A stretch of 64,000 nt of DNA, taken from assembly GCF_007995215.1 (NCBI RefSeq), contig NZ_VCDK01000005.1, positions 310,001-374,000 of the forward strand. The letters are read 5' to 3'. The DNA is from Shimia ponticola (GTDB lineage Bacteria > Pseudomonadota > Alphaproteobacteria > Rhodobacterales > Rhodobacteraceae). The notes under the pieces are model-generated. The model saw nothing but the letters and a program-made list of their open reading frames with translations. It ran no database searches and was not told the origin of the DNA. Made by a program: the position numbers and the translations under genes. This document shows, piece after piece, positions 19,896 to 28,374 of this stretch (the stretch's first letter is position 1; every line of letters starts with the position of its first letter).

Positions 19896-20525
19896 TTAGG
19901 CAACCGCCATGCGCGGGTCGCCAGACAGCTTGTTCCGCAGATGGGAATACCCGTTCAGATGTTTGGTGAGCCTCGCACAGGCTCCGCATTTGAAATACAG
20001 GCGAACCACGTGGCGGCCGTCTTCTTCGACATGTTGCAGCGTGCTCAGATCGAATGAGCGGCTGCCAAACCATACGCCAGGTACAGTCAAGGATGACCCC
20101 TGAATGCGCACCGCATAGCACCAGACATGTGTCAGATACCAAGCGATCATAAGGCAAGAGGCAGCATAGGCCTGCCAGAAGTATTCATCGGGAAGAGGGC
20201 TGAGGCCGGCATGAGCACGCGTGCTGTTGAGCAGCAGAAGGAGAAGAACCGACGCCAACGTCGCAACAATGCGGATGGGCCAGGACAGAGGAATCTCATC
20301 CTGAGGGGCATCTGTGCCAGCACTGTCTGCTTCTAGTGAAGCCTTGGCTTGGCCATCCTCAGTCTCCTCGATCTCGATTGACATCTGTTGGCTGGCCCCG
20401 GCGCGTTTGAGCGTGGCACGGCGTAAGCGCCAACTCAAAGCAAGGTCACCACGGAACATGAACGCAACAGTGCAAACGGCGGCACCCACCAACAGGAACG
20501 CTGAAATAACGATTAGCTGACTCAT
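19896..20525 (-). CDS. Hypothetical two-region membrane protein (209 aa)
   Basis: No family recognised. Hydrophobic segments lie at about residues 3-23 (N-terminal helix) and about 80-140 (two further helices), with an acidic Ser/Thr/Asp-rich linker between them. The C-terminal 70 residues are soluble, with a CGAC motif, and resemble bacterial PH-like regions only loosely. ATG 20525 with AAAGG upstream is preferred to a GTG three codons earlier. It is encoded between mutM and the divergent ubiE gene. Confidence 0.6.
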   Translation of the reverse strand: MSQLIVISAFLLVGAAVCTVAFMFRGDLALSWRLRRATLKRAGASQQMSIEIEETEDGQAKASLEADSAGTDAPQDEIPLSWPIRIVATLASVLLLLLLNSTRAHAGLSPLPDEYFWQAYAASCLMIAWYLTHVWCYAVRIQGSSLTVPGVWFGSRSFDLSTLQHVEEDGRHVVRLYFKCGACARLTKHLNGYSHLRNKLSGDPRMAVA

Positions 20526-20624
20526 CTCATTCACCTTTGCGCGGCCTAACGATGCGGCGCGATACGTATTTGTTTCTTCCGCCTAGGGCATATATCCCAA
20601 ATGCGGACGGAAAGAGGCACGCTC

Positions 20625-21374
20625 ATGACAGACGATGGCAACACGACCCATTTTGGTTACCAAACTGTTTCCGAAACGGAAAAAGCGGGGAAGGTTCAGG
20701 GCGTCTTCACATCCGTCGCATCCAAGTATGACGTGATGAACGACGTGATGAGCGTTGGCATCCACCGCATTTGGAAGGATGCGATGATGGATTGGCTCGC
20801 TCCGCGCGCAGGGCAGAAGCTCTTGGATGTGGCTGGTGGCACCGGGGACATCTCGTTTCGGTTTCTCAAACGTGCAGGCTATGGCCATGCGACCGTGCTT
20901 GATCTGACAGAGTCGATGTTGGTCGAAGGCCGCAAACGGGCCGAGGCGGACAAGATGTCAGAGCAACTGGATTGGGTCGTTGGGGATGCCATGGCCCTGC
21001 CGTTCGAAGACAACACGTTCGACGTCTACACGATCAGCTTTGGCATTCGGAACGTGACCCGCCCCCAAGAGGCCCTGGACGAAGCCTATCGCGTGCTGCG
21101 GCCCGGCGGACGTTTGATGGTGCTGGAATTCAGCCAATTGCCAAACCCGATGATGCAGGCCGCCTATGATGCCTACAGCTTTAATGTGATCCCGCGCATG
21201 GGTCAGCTGATCGCCAACGACCGCGACAGCTATCAGTACCTCGTCGAGTCGATCCGCAAATTCCCGGATCAGGACACGTTTCTCGGGATGCTCCGCAAAG
21301 CCGGTTTTGAAAACGCCAAGTATCGCAACATGACCATGGGCGTCGCATGCCTGCATTCGGGGTGGAAAATTTGA
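20625..21374 (+). CDS. ubiE: Ubiquinone/menaquinone C-methyltransferase UbiE (249 aa)
   Basis: SAM-dependent C-methyltransferase of ubiquinone biosynthesis. Visible are [13 protein letters not shown], the SAM-binding [13 protein letters not shown] (motif I), the post-motif FGIRNVTRP and the C-terminal [13 protein letters not shown] 20625 is preceded by AAAGAGG; the in-frame ATG at 20601 is less likely. ubiB follows after 56 bp on the same strand, the usual pairing. Confidence 0.97.
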   Translation: MTDDGNTTHFGYQTVSETEKAGKVQGVFTSVASKYDVMNDVMSVGIHRIWKDAMMDWLAPRAGQKLLDVAGGTGDISFRFLKRAGYGHATVLDLTESMLVEGRKRAEADKMSEQLDWVVGDAMALPFEDNTFDVYTISFGIRNVTRPQEALDEAYRVLRPGGRLMVLEFSQLPNPMMQAAYDAYSFNVIPRMGQLIANDRDSYQYLVESIRKFPDQDTFLGMLRKAGFENAKYRNMTMGVACLHSGWKI

Positions 21375-21430
21375 AGATCGAAAGGCGCACCTGCGCCAAC
21401 CCCGATATGCCATCAGGAAAGACACCCTAG

Positions 21431-22960
21431 ATGCGCGGTCCCCATAACATTTGGCGGCTGGTGCGCACGGGTGCCACGCTGGAACGCACCGGCGCGATGA
21501 AAGCCGTGCTGGAGGCGATGGAGGCCCCTGCTCCCGTCCGCGTCATGGCCCGCATTCTGGGGTGGCCATTTCAGTGGCTGGGACACAAGGGCGACCCGTC
21601 CATGCCGCCCGTCACCCGCGCGCTGACGGCGCTGGGCCCTGCCTACATCAAGTTCGGGCAAATCCTGTCGACCCGCCCTGACGTGGTTGGCGACGAGCTC
21701 GCTCTTCAATTGCGGGTCCTGCAAGACAAGCTGCCACCTTTCCCTTTGGCCGTTGCCAAAAAGGAAATCGAGCGCGAGTTGGAAATCCGGTGCGACGATG
21801 TCTTCAGTCATATCTCCGAACCCGTCGCCGCCGCCTCTATCGCTCAGGTGCACAAGGCAACTCTGAAAGACAGCGACGAACAGGTCGCTATCAAGGTCCT
21901 GCGCCCAGACATTGAACGCGCCTTCCGGAAGGATGTGGACGCGTTCTACCTCGCTGCTTGGTTCGTCGAAAAACTGGCCCCTGGTGCAAAGCGCCTACGC
22001 CCGCTCGACGTCATCGAGCACTTCGAAGGCGTGGTGAACGGTGAACTTGACCTGCGGCTCGAAACCTCAGCCGCGAGCGAATACGCCGACAATACCAAGG
22101 ACGATCCCGGTTTCGCCCTGCCAGAGGTCAAATGGGCGCTGTCGGGTCGCCGCGTCATGACCCAAGGCTGGGCCGAAGGCATCCCGTCAGGCGACGTCAT
22201 CGCGATCCGCGAGGCGGGGCATGACACCAACGAATTGGGCGAGCGTGTCCTGCGCCTCTTCCTGCAACACGCCCTGCGCGACGGCTATTTTCATGGCGAC
22301 ATGCATCAGGGCAACATGAAGATTGCCGCGAACGGGGACATCATCGCCTATGATTTTGGGATCATGGGGCGGCTCGATGAATACACCCGCCGCGTCTATG
22401 CCGAGATTCTTTTTGGGTTTATCCGCAAGGACTACAAACGCGTTGCCGAAGTTCATTTCGAGGCAGGCTATGTCCCCGCTGACCGCGACGTCGACGAATT
22501 TGCCCGCGCCCTGCGCGCGGTGGGCGAGCCAATCTTTGGGCTGGATGCCAGCCGTGTCTCCATGGGCCGCTTGCTCAGCTACCTGTTCGAAGTGACTGAG
22601 CGCTTTGGCATGGAAACACGGACCGAGCTGATCCTTTTGCAACGCACGATGGTCGTGGTCGAGGGCGTCGCGCGGTCGCTGAACCCGACGATCAACATCT
22701 GGTCCGTCGCACAGCCGGTGGTCGAGGATTACATCCGCAAATCCATCGGCCCGCAGTCGCTGGCCAAGGACCTGTTCAAGACGGCGCGAATCCTGTCCCG
22801 TTTCGGGCCGCGCCTTCCGCAAATGGCTGAGGCCGTGCTTATTCAGGCATCGACACCAAAGGATACGACACCCCCCAAAGGCGGGCCGGGATGGGGTGCT
22901 GTCGCGGCCATTGCTGTCACAAGCGGTCTGATCGGCGCGGTCATCGCGCAAATTCTCTGA
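21431..22960 (+). CDS. ubiB: Ubiquinone biosynthesis accessory kinase-like protein UbiB (509 aa)
   Basis: Atypical kinase/ATPase of the UbiB/ABC1/ADCK family needed for ubiquinone synthesis at the membrane. The family signature FIKFGQ-type motif (YIKFGQILSTRPD), the Ala-rich AAASIAQVHKA loop, and HGDMHQGNM and YDFGIMG catalytic and metal-binding motifs are present. The C-terminus ends in a hydrophobic segment (AAIAVTSGLIGAVIAQIL) consistent with membrane attachment. It follows ubiE. In many relatives coaBC comes next; here an ABC exporter follows, marking the edge of an accessory block. Confidence 0.96.
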   Translation: MRGPHNIWRLVRTGATLERTGAMKAVLEAMEAPAPVRVMARILGWPFQWLGHKGDPSMPPVTRALTALGPAYIKFGQILSTRPDVVGDELALQLRVLQDKLPPFPLAVAKKEIERELEIRCDDVFSHISEPVAAASIAQVHKATLKDSDEQVAIKVLRPDIERAFRKDVDAFYLAAWFVEKLAPGAKRLRPLDVIEHFEGVVNGELDLRLETSAASEYADNTKDDPGFALPEVKWALSGRRVMTQGWAEGIPSGDVIAIREAGHDTNELGERVLRLFLQHALRDGYFHGDMHQGNMKIAANGDIIAYDFGIMGRLDEYTRRVYAEILFGFIRKDYKRVAEVHFEAGYVPADRDVDEFARALRAVGEPIFGLDASRVSMGRLLSYLFEVTERFGMETRTELILLQRTMVVVEGVARSLNPTINIWSVAQPVVEDYIRKSIGPQSLAKDLFKTARILSRFGPRLPQMAEAVLIQASTPKDTTPPKGGPGWGAVAAIAVTSGLIGAVIAQIL

Positions 22961-23012
22961 AGCTTCCGATAACAAAGGTATCGCTTTCGGATGCCTGCTA
23001 TAGGCTGTCACC

Positions 23013-24686
23013 ATGACGGCCACCTATTTGCGCTTTTTCAATACGTTTCGGACATTTGCTGGGCCGCGTTTCTGGATCGTTCTTGCGCTGATCACGCTAG
23101 GCGCGCTGACCGAGGGTGCGGGCCTTGTTCTGCTGTTGCCGGTGTTGCAGCTGATGTCAGAGAATGCGCCTACGGGTCCGTCACTGTGGGTGGTGACGCA
23201 GTTGGCCGCCATTGGCGTCGAGACCTTGGACCAACAGCTTGCCTGCCTTCTGATCATCGTTGTCGGCCTGATCATCCTGCGCGCGGTTCTGGGCTGGGTG
23301 CATGCCGTCTATGTCGTTCAGATTGAAATTGCCTTCCTCAATCACCTTCGGCTGAGTCTGTTTTCGGGGTTGGCCCATTCCGAGTGGGCAACCCTGTCTC
23401 ACCTTCGGCACAAGGATGCGCAGAGCAGCCTGTTTCTTGATCTGGGTCGGCTATCGCAAGCCACGACCAACACGATGCGGAGCCTTGTGAGCAGCATCAT
23501 CGTGATCGTTCAGGTTGCCGTAGCCGCCGTGATCGCGCCTGCCCTGACGCTCTTGGTGTTGGGGGTGGGTGTGGTCTGCGCCGGATTTGCCCCTGTCTTG
23601 ATGCGCCGCGCCGCCAAGGTGGGGCAGTCACAAACCAACGCAGGCCGGGCTTTTTCCGATCAAATCCTGCAATTCTTCAGCGCGCTCAAGCTGATGAAGA
23701 TTCAGCGGGAAGAAGACCAATACATCGCCTTCTTCCGCACAAGCCAAGAGCATATGGGCGAACAGCTTGTGGCCTATAGCAGGAACACAGCCAGCTTTCA
23801 GGCGCTTTTTCAGATCGCGATGGCTGTTTTGCTGGGGGTGGCAATCGCCCTTGGCGTCTTTGTCCTCGATACCCAGTTTTCCGTTCTGGCGGCGGTGGTC
23901 GTGATCATCGCACGCGCTAGCGGCCCAGCGATTCAGGTCATGCGCACATTGCAGTCCATTGCCTACGCCATGCCGGCCTTTGCCAGCTATGAGGCGATGA
24001 TCAACGGGCTGCCGACCAACCATATACACTCCGCGTCGATGCCCAGCGCACCCACCGGTCCGGCCCGCGTGACGGCAACAGACCTGACCTATGCCCATGC
24101 CACCGGTTCAGAGCCACAAGTGAACGCGCTGTCTTTTGACATCTTACCCGGACAGATCGCCGCGATCACCGGCCCGTCCGGCAGCGGCAAGACGACGGTA
24201 CTCGACTTGATCTGTGGCATTCTGACACCGACCAGCGGGGGCATCGACGTCACTGGTGCAACCGGCAGCGCGGCCCATATCGCCTACGTCACACAAGAGA
24301 CGCTGCTCTTCGACATCACGATCCGCGAGAACCTGACATTCGGCCTCGACGATGTGACAGAACCCGAGATCGAGCAGTGCCTGCGCGACGTCGGCGCATG
24401 GGATATGGTGCAGCGACAGGAACACGGACTGGACACCCGGTGCGGCCAAGGCGGGCGGCTATTTTCTGGCGGCGAACGACAAAGGCTGGCGCTGGCCCGC
24501 GCCTTGTTGCGTAAGCCGGGCCTTCTGCTTTTGGATGAAGCGACCTCTGCACTGGATGAGGAGTCTGAGGCCAGCATCCTAGGCCGGATCGTTGCGTTGC
24601 GCGGGCGAACGACCGTGGTGATTGTCACGCACAGAACCGTCTCAGACGATGTGCTGGATCAGACAATTCCGGTGTCAAGGTCCTGA
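23013..24686 (+). CDS. ABC exporter, McjD-like, of the lasso-peptide locus (557 aa)
   Basis: Half-size ABC exporter: about six membrane helices in residues 20-300, then a nucleotide-binding domain with Walker A GPSGSGKTT (387-395), Q-loop in YVTQET, signature FSGGERQ (484-490) and Walker B LLLLDEATSALD (504-515). Lasso-peptide D proteins are exporters of this build and often confer self-immunity. It lies on the strand opposite to the maturation genes, convergent with them, with the tail-collar-like gene between. The export role is inferred from the neighbourhood. Confidence 0.82.
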   Translation: MTATYLRFFNTFRTFAGPRFWIVLALITLGALTEGAGLVLLLPVLQLMSENAPTGPSLWVVTQLAAIGVETLDQQLACLLIIVVGLIILRAVLGWVHAVYVVQIEIAFLNHLRLSLFSGLAHSEWATLSHLRHKDAQSSLFLDLGRLSQATTNTMRSLVSSIIVIVQVAVAAVIAPALTLLVLGVGVVCAGFAPVLMRRAAKVGQSQTNAGRAFSDQILQFFSALKLMKIQREEDQYIAFFRTSQEHMGEQLVAYSRNTASFQALFQIAMAVLLGVAIALGVFVLDTQFSVLAAVVVIIARASGPAIQVMRTLQSIAYAMPAFASYEAMINGLPTNHIHSASMPSAPTGPARVTATDLTYAHATGSEPQVNALSFDILPGQIAAITGPSGSGKTTVLDLICGILTPTSGGIDVTGATGSAAHIAYVTQETLLFDITIRENLTFGLDDVTEPEIEQCLRDVGAWDMVQRQEHGLDTRCGQGGRLFSGGERQRLALARALLRKPGLLLLDEATSALDEESEASILGRIVALRGRTTVVIVTHRTVSDDVLDQTIPVSRS

Positions 24687-24830
24687 CGCCTGCCTGCCCG
24701 ACCATGTTTTGAGCGATTTCTACTTTGACCGGATGCGAAATGTGCATTTGTCACAGACACTTGCAATTTAGTGACCTAGGGTCAGGGAACAACGCGTCAG
24801 AAAACTCCGGAGTGAAGCGTGGCGCGCTGT

Positions 24831-24852
24831 GGGTCGGACAATTGCCCGACCC
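24831..24852 (+). repeat. Hairpin in the leader of the tail-collar-like gene
   Basis: GGGTCGG and CCGACCC form a perfect 7-bp stem, 27 bases before the ATG of the next gene. It may shape the leader or end the exporter transcript. The surrounding 24687-24878 region holds no other gene. Confidence 0.4.
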
Positions 24853-24878
24853 TACGAAACTTTGAGAGGGAGTCCGAC

Positions 24879-25409
24879 ATGGAAGGTACCATCGGAGAAA
24901 TTCGTTTGTTTGCGGGAAATTTTGCCCCGCGTTCTTGGGCGCTGTGCCAAGGCCAATTGTTGGCGATCAGCAGCAACTCAGCATTGTTTTCGATTCTTGG
25001 AACAGTCTATGGCGGTGATGGCCGGTCGACTTTCGCTTTGCCTGATCTGCGCGGCCGTAGCGCCGTTGGTCAGGGTCACGGTGCAGGTCTGTCACAGTAC
25101 ACTTTGGGTGAGCGTACGGGTAACGAGTATACCACATTGCAGGTTGCAAACCTGCCGGCACACACGCACACAGCACAGATGACAGCTGAAACCGCAGCTG
25201 CAACCGAAGCAAACCCTACCAACCGTCTTTTGGGTCTAGGCACGACGGCAATGTATGCTGATGCGGCACCTGCTGATGAAATCGCTATGCATCCGGACAG
25301 CGTCAAAGTTGGATCGACTGGCAGCAACACGGCGTTCAGCAACGTCTCGCCAGTGTTGGCTCTGAACTTCATTATCTGCCTGCAGGGCGTTTACCCATCG
25401 CGCAGCTAA
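24879..25409 (+). CDS. Tail-collar (MdpB-like) domain protein (176 aa)
   Basis: Resembles phage tail-collar/microcystin-dependent-protein family members: MEGTIGEIRLFAGNFAPRSW at the start, CQGQLLAI, LFSILGTVYGGDG and the family hallmark FALPDLRGR (about 52-60). A Thr/Ala-rich middle and the ending FIICLQGVYPSR also fit. No other phage gene is nearby. The ATG at 24879 has GAGAGGGA upstream. It lies between the exporter and the lasso precursor; whether it belongs to the peptide pathway is unknown. Confidence 0.8.
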   Translation: MEGTIGEIRLFAGNFAPRSWALCQGQLLAISSNSALFSILGTVYGGDGRSTFALPDLRGRSAVGQGHGAGLSQYTLGERTGNEYTTLQVANLPAHTHTAQMTAETAAATEANPTNRLLGLGTTAMYADAAPADEIAMHPDSVKVGSTGSNTAFSNVSPVLALNFIICLQGVYPSRS

Positions 25410-25440
25410 AAAAAAGTCGCCCGAAATTTTTTCGGGCGAC
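25408..25440 (-). terminator. Rho-independent terminator of the lasso operon
   Basis: GTCGCCCGAA and TTCGGGCGAC form a perfect 10-bp stem with a 5-base loop. On the minus strand it is followed by eight T bases, so it ends transcripts coming from the precursor gene. The A-run overlaps the stop codon of the convergent tail-collar gene. Confidence 0.88.
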
Positions 25441-25472
25441 ACTCACAGACTTGGATAACTTCAGCGGTTACA

Positions 25473-25631
25473 TCAACTGGTGATGTTTGCGGGGTCATCG
25501 GCAAAAAAAGTCGGAAGCTCTGGGGGTGATAGCGTCGGGCCGCTTGCCGTATCCGTTGTGTCAAGCTCAACAATACTTGGGCTCTCATAGACACGCTTTT
25601 CGCTTTTGATTTTGTGGTCCAAATTTTTCAT
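25473..25631 (-). CDS. Putative lasso-peptide precursor (52 aa)
   Basis: Too short for ordinary gene calls, but a consensus GGAGGG ribosome site sits six bases before the ATG at 25631. The leader contains Y15-E-S-P18-S-I20, matching the YxxP motif read by PqqD-type recognition proteins. The likely core begins at Ser30 (Thr28 at position -2) or Gly31; Glu38 would close a 9- or 8-residue ring. Phe42-Phe43 could act as plugs, and the peptide ends in Ser52. The gene follows the cyclase by about 86 bp and precedes the terminator. The identity rests on motif and context. Confidence 0.75.
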   Translation of the reverse strand: MKNLDHKIKSEKRVYESPSIVELDTTDTASGPTLSPPELPTFFADDPANITS

Positions 25632-25717
25632 AACACCCTCCGTTGTTTCACACCTATCTGGTTTCGGCATTTCGGTCAAACACCGTTCCGAGCGATGAAA
25701 TGAACATCTGATGCTCA

Positions 25718-27583
25718 TCAACTAAGATGACGGTCTGCCCAAAGTTGCATCTGCTTGATTTGCCAAAAATAGAAGGCGCGGCGATTTGTTTCGTCCCCGA
25801 GCGCCGCCGGACTATCCCGGTATTTCCGTGCCTGATGTTCAAAGGCGTCGTGGTCGATTATCTCTTGTAACCAACTTGGCAGTTCATCAAACCAAACAAG
25901 GTTGTCGGCATCTTTTTTGGGACCTCCATTAAGGTATGCTCCCAGATGTTTGGTAGGACGGCGCAATATCTCTTCGGGTACACGCCCAGCCATGGCTCTC
26001 CGGTGAAGGTAACGCCCCATATTGCCACTGCGTTTTTCAACAACAGGCGTCTTCAAGAATTGAATCATCAGGCGCCGATCAAGCAGCGGCCAAACATATT
26101 CCATCCCATAGCGGCGAGCCAATACACTTGAGGCCTCGGTGCGCAGCGAGGCAGCAAACACAAGTGCAGGTTCATTCAAGAGTTGCTTATTGACGGCACT
26201 GACGCGAACGCGGGAAGGACCTAGTTGCTTAAGAAGCCGATCTCCGAGGTCACTTCTGCTCAACGACGCATCGCTCAAACAGTTAATGCTCTTGATCGCA
26301 TCGAACCAATCGTACCAAGGGTTTGCGTAGTCCGCATTTAGGCGCCTCACCCTCTTGGTAAGCCTGACCACCTGTCGTGGCATACTGCCACCAAGTTCGC
26401 GAAGAGCGGTCCGATATCTGCCCTGCTGCAAAAGCTCGTTAACCATGCCAACGGCTTGGTTGGTAATCAGCTCGTCGCCGCCAAAACCTGAGAACATCGT
26501 CCTGATGCCAAACTGCTGCGCCAACTCTAGGTGCGGCTCGTGAAACAGATGGCCGGTATATTCGGGGGGATATCCCAAATCATTTAGATGGGCAGAGTAG
26601 CCGGGCGTTACCACGAACTTCGCAGATTGCACCATGATATGGCTATGACGAATGCCGTGCTTGCCCTGAGTTGCGAGTATCAGCGCAACCTCATCTTCGA
26701 AATCGCACAAGCCAAAAGTATGAAGGTCTTCGCGGGGCTGACGCATGACCAGCGGCAACGTCGCCGTAATTGACGATGAATCCAGCCCGCCACTCGCTTC
26801 GGATGCGATTAAGAATGCAGATCTCGCCCTGTCCGCCATAACTCGGTCGAACAGGTCGCGATAGGCGTCGACCCACTTTGAATCCCGCCGATCCGCCGAG
26901 GCAGAAGCGGGAGAAAATTCGAAAAAGCGCTTGGCAGTCCAATCACCTCGTGCAGGAACGCTCAGGCTGTGAGCCGGGGGCAACTTCTTGATTTCCTCAA
27001 AGGCTGTGCCCCATGGGTCCCAAGTCATTTGCATCAAAAACCGGACGCACCATTCATGGCTTCTCGTTACTGAGGCGAATAATTGGTCCTTTAGGATGCC
27101 TGCAGTCGTCGCAATGAAAAAAGCATCCTCTGATTGACCAAAAAACAGGGGCCGCGCGCCGATGGTATCCCGGCAGGCGAATAATCGGTCTTCGTTCGGA
27201 TCATAAATGACAAAGCTGAAATCGCCCTCCAGCCGGTCCGAACATTCCTCGCCCCACTTCCGATAAGCAGCCAGAATGATCTGTGGGTCGGTGAGCGTTT
27301 GACGCTCTTCGAGTCCAAGCGCGCTGCACAACTCTTCCCTGTTATCGAGCCTCACCCAACTGACGATCACGCGGCCGGTCTCGGAGCACACCTCTGGAAC
27401 CGCTTCATGCTTGGACTCGGGCGTATTCCACAAAAGCGATTGAGCCATCAGGACACGGTCATTGCACCAATGCCCGCGCACATCGCCAAAGCCACCAAGG
27501 CTCAGCGCATCCTCAAGAGCCTCGGGGGCAACCAGATCCCTGGGGTCTCGACCCGGCTGACGCATGAAGATCGCTGCAAACAT
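25718..27583 (-). CDS. Lasso-peptide cyclase, asparagine synthase-like (621 aa)
   Basis: Probable macrolactam synthetase (C protein), which adenylates the Asp/Glu side chain to form the lasso ring. The N-terminal amidotransferase-like domain lacks the catalytic Cys2 of true asparagine synthetase (it starts MFAAIF) but keeps RDTIGARPLFF (138-148). The synthetase domain has the ATP-binding SGGLDSS (264-270). It follows the B2 gene by 10 bp. Its base composition looks more AT-rich than the housekeeping neighbours. Its role is inferred jointly with B1, B2 and the precursor. Confidence 0.85.
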   Translation of the reverse strand: MFAAIFMRQPGRDPRDLVAPEALEDALSLGGFGDVRGHWCNDRVLMAQSLLWNTPESKHEAVPEVCSETGRVIVSWVRLDNREELCSALGLEERQTLTDPQIILAAYRKWGEECSDRLEGDFSFVIYDPNEDRLFACRDTIGARPLFFGQSEDAFFIATTAGILKDQLFASVTRSHEWCVRFLMQMTWDPWGTAFEEIKKLPPAHSLSVPARGDWTAKRFFEFSPASASADRRDSKWVDAYRDLFDRVMADRARSAFLIASEASGGLDSSSITATLPLVMRQPREDLHTFGLCDFEDEVALILATQGKHGIRHSHIMVQSAKFVVTPGYSAHLNDLGYPPEYTGHLFHEPHLELAQQFGIRTMFSGFGGDELITNQAVGMVNELLQQGRYRTALRELGGSMPRQVVRLTKRVRRLNADYANPWYDWFDAIKSINCLSDASLSRSDLGDRLLKQLGPSRVRVSAVNKQLLNEPALVFAASLRTEASSVLARRYGMEYVWPLLDRRLMIQFLKTPVVEKRSGNMGRYLHRRAMAGRVPEEILRRPTKHLGAYLNGGPKKDADNLVWFDELPSWLQEIIDHDAFEHQARKYRDSPAALGDETNRRAFYFWQIKQMQLWADRHLS

Positions 27584-27593
27584 ATCCCACCCG

Positions 27594-28076
27594 TCAGGTT
27601 GAAACGAATGACGCTACCGGCGTCATACCAACCGCTTCGGCCACGCCAGTCACCGGGACACTGCCGGACAAAACCCAAGCATGGGCCTCAAGCCCGGGAT
27701 CAGACTCTTTGTCCGCCCGCCTTACACCCAGATGGACGGCATGCGGCACATGCATCCGCCGCAACAACCAAGCTGCCACCAGGGCTTGCGGCAGGCAGTT
27801 CGACGTCCAAGGTGTGATGCGCGCCACCGCCGAAACAAGTCGACCCACGCGTGCCACCTTGTCTTGATCCACCGGATCGGGCGACACCGCCCCGATCTGA
27901 CTGCCCTGCGGGCCCAACCACTGACTGTAGCGGGCAAAGGGCAGCGTCAGGATCGCAAGCCGCGCGAAACCAAGAGCGATGAACACCACCGGCACAAGGG
28001 CCTTTTGCCACCAGGCATAATCGCTCAGAAACCGCGCGATCCGACGCCGCAGTCGCGCGCCCCTAGGCTGGGACAC
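27594..28076 (-). CDS. Lasso-peptide leader peptidase B2, transglutaminase-like (160 aa)
   Basis: Cysteine-protease-like protein of the lasso B2 family that removes the leader. The catalytic Cys is Cys94 (SNCLPQA) and the His is His132 (EAHAWVL). The Asp expected about 12 residues after the His in McjB is not evident, which leaves catalysis partly unexplained. A hydrophobic N-terminal stretch (about 25-48) suggests membrane contact. The start is a GTG at 28076, overlapping the PqqD-like gene by 14 nt. Confidence 0.82.
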   Translation of the reverse strand: MSQPRGARLRRRIARFLSDYAWWQKALVPVVFIALGFARLAILTLPFARYSQWLGPQGSQIGAVSPDPVDQDKVARVGRLVSAVARITPWTSNCLPQALVAAWLLRRMHVPHAVHLGVRRADKESDPGLEAHAWVLSGSVPVTGVAEAVGMTPVASFVST

Positions 28077-28341
28077 ACTGCACCATGCCGTTTTCTTCCA
28101 GCTGGTTCAAAAATTGCGCCACATCGCCACGCACGTTGCCTGCATTCGACGTATCAAACGTCTCGCTGATTTCGTCGATGATGGCCTGCTGGCTCTTGGG
28201 TGACTCAATCGCGTCCCAGATGAACGCGCCCACCCCGCGGAGCGAAAAATACCGACCGCTTTGAACATCCAGCATGACCCGTTCGCCATCCATGTCAGCA
28301 GCCACTAGATCAGGTCTGCGCTGGTAAAGGGTCTGGGTCAT
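28063..28341 (-). CDS. PqqD-like RiPP recognition protein, lasso B1 (92 aa)
   Basis: Small PqqD-fold protein that binds the leader peptide and presents it to the maturation enzymes. Characteristic are LDVQSGRYFSLRGVGAFIWD in the middle and the C-terminal VAQFLNQLEENGMVQ. ATG 28341 is preferred, because the GTG nine codons earlier has no ribosome site. It overlaps the B2 gene by 14 nt, as for coupled B1-B2 pairs, and follows the kinase gene by about 30 bp. Confidence 0.85.
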   Translation of the reverse strand: MTQTLYQRRPDLVAADMDGERVMLDVQSGRYFSLRGVGAFIWDAIESPKSQQAIIDEISETFDTSNAGNVRGDVAQFLNQLEENGMVQCVPA

Positions 28342-28374
28342 CGTCTGAGTCCGCCGTTTCGGTGCCACCCAAGG

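Noticed and set aside
24879-25409. Prophage remnant
   Set aside because: A single tail-collar domain gene without any other phage function is insufficient.
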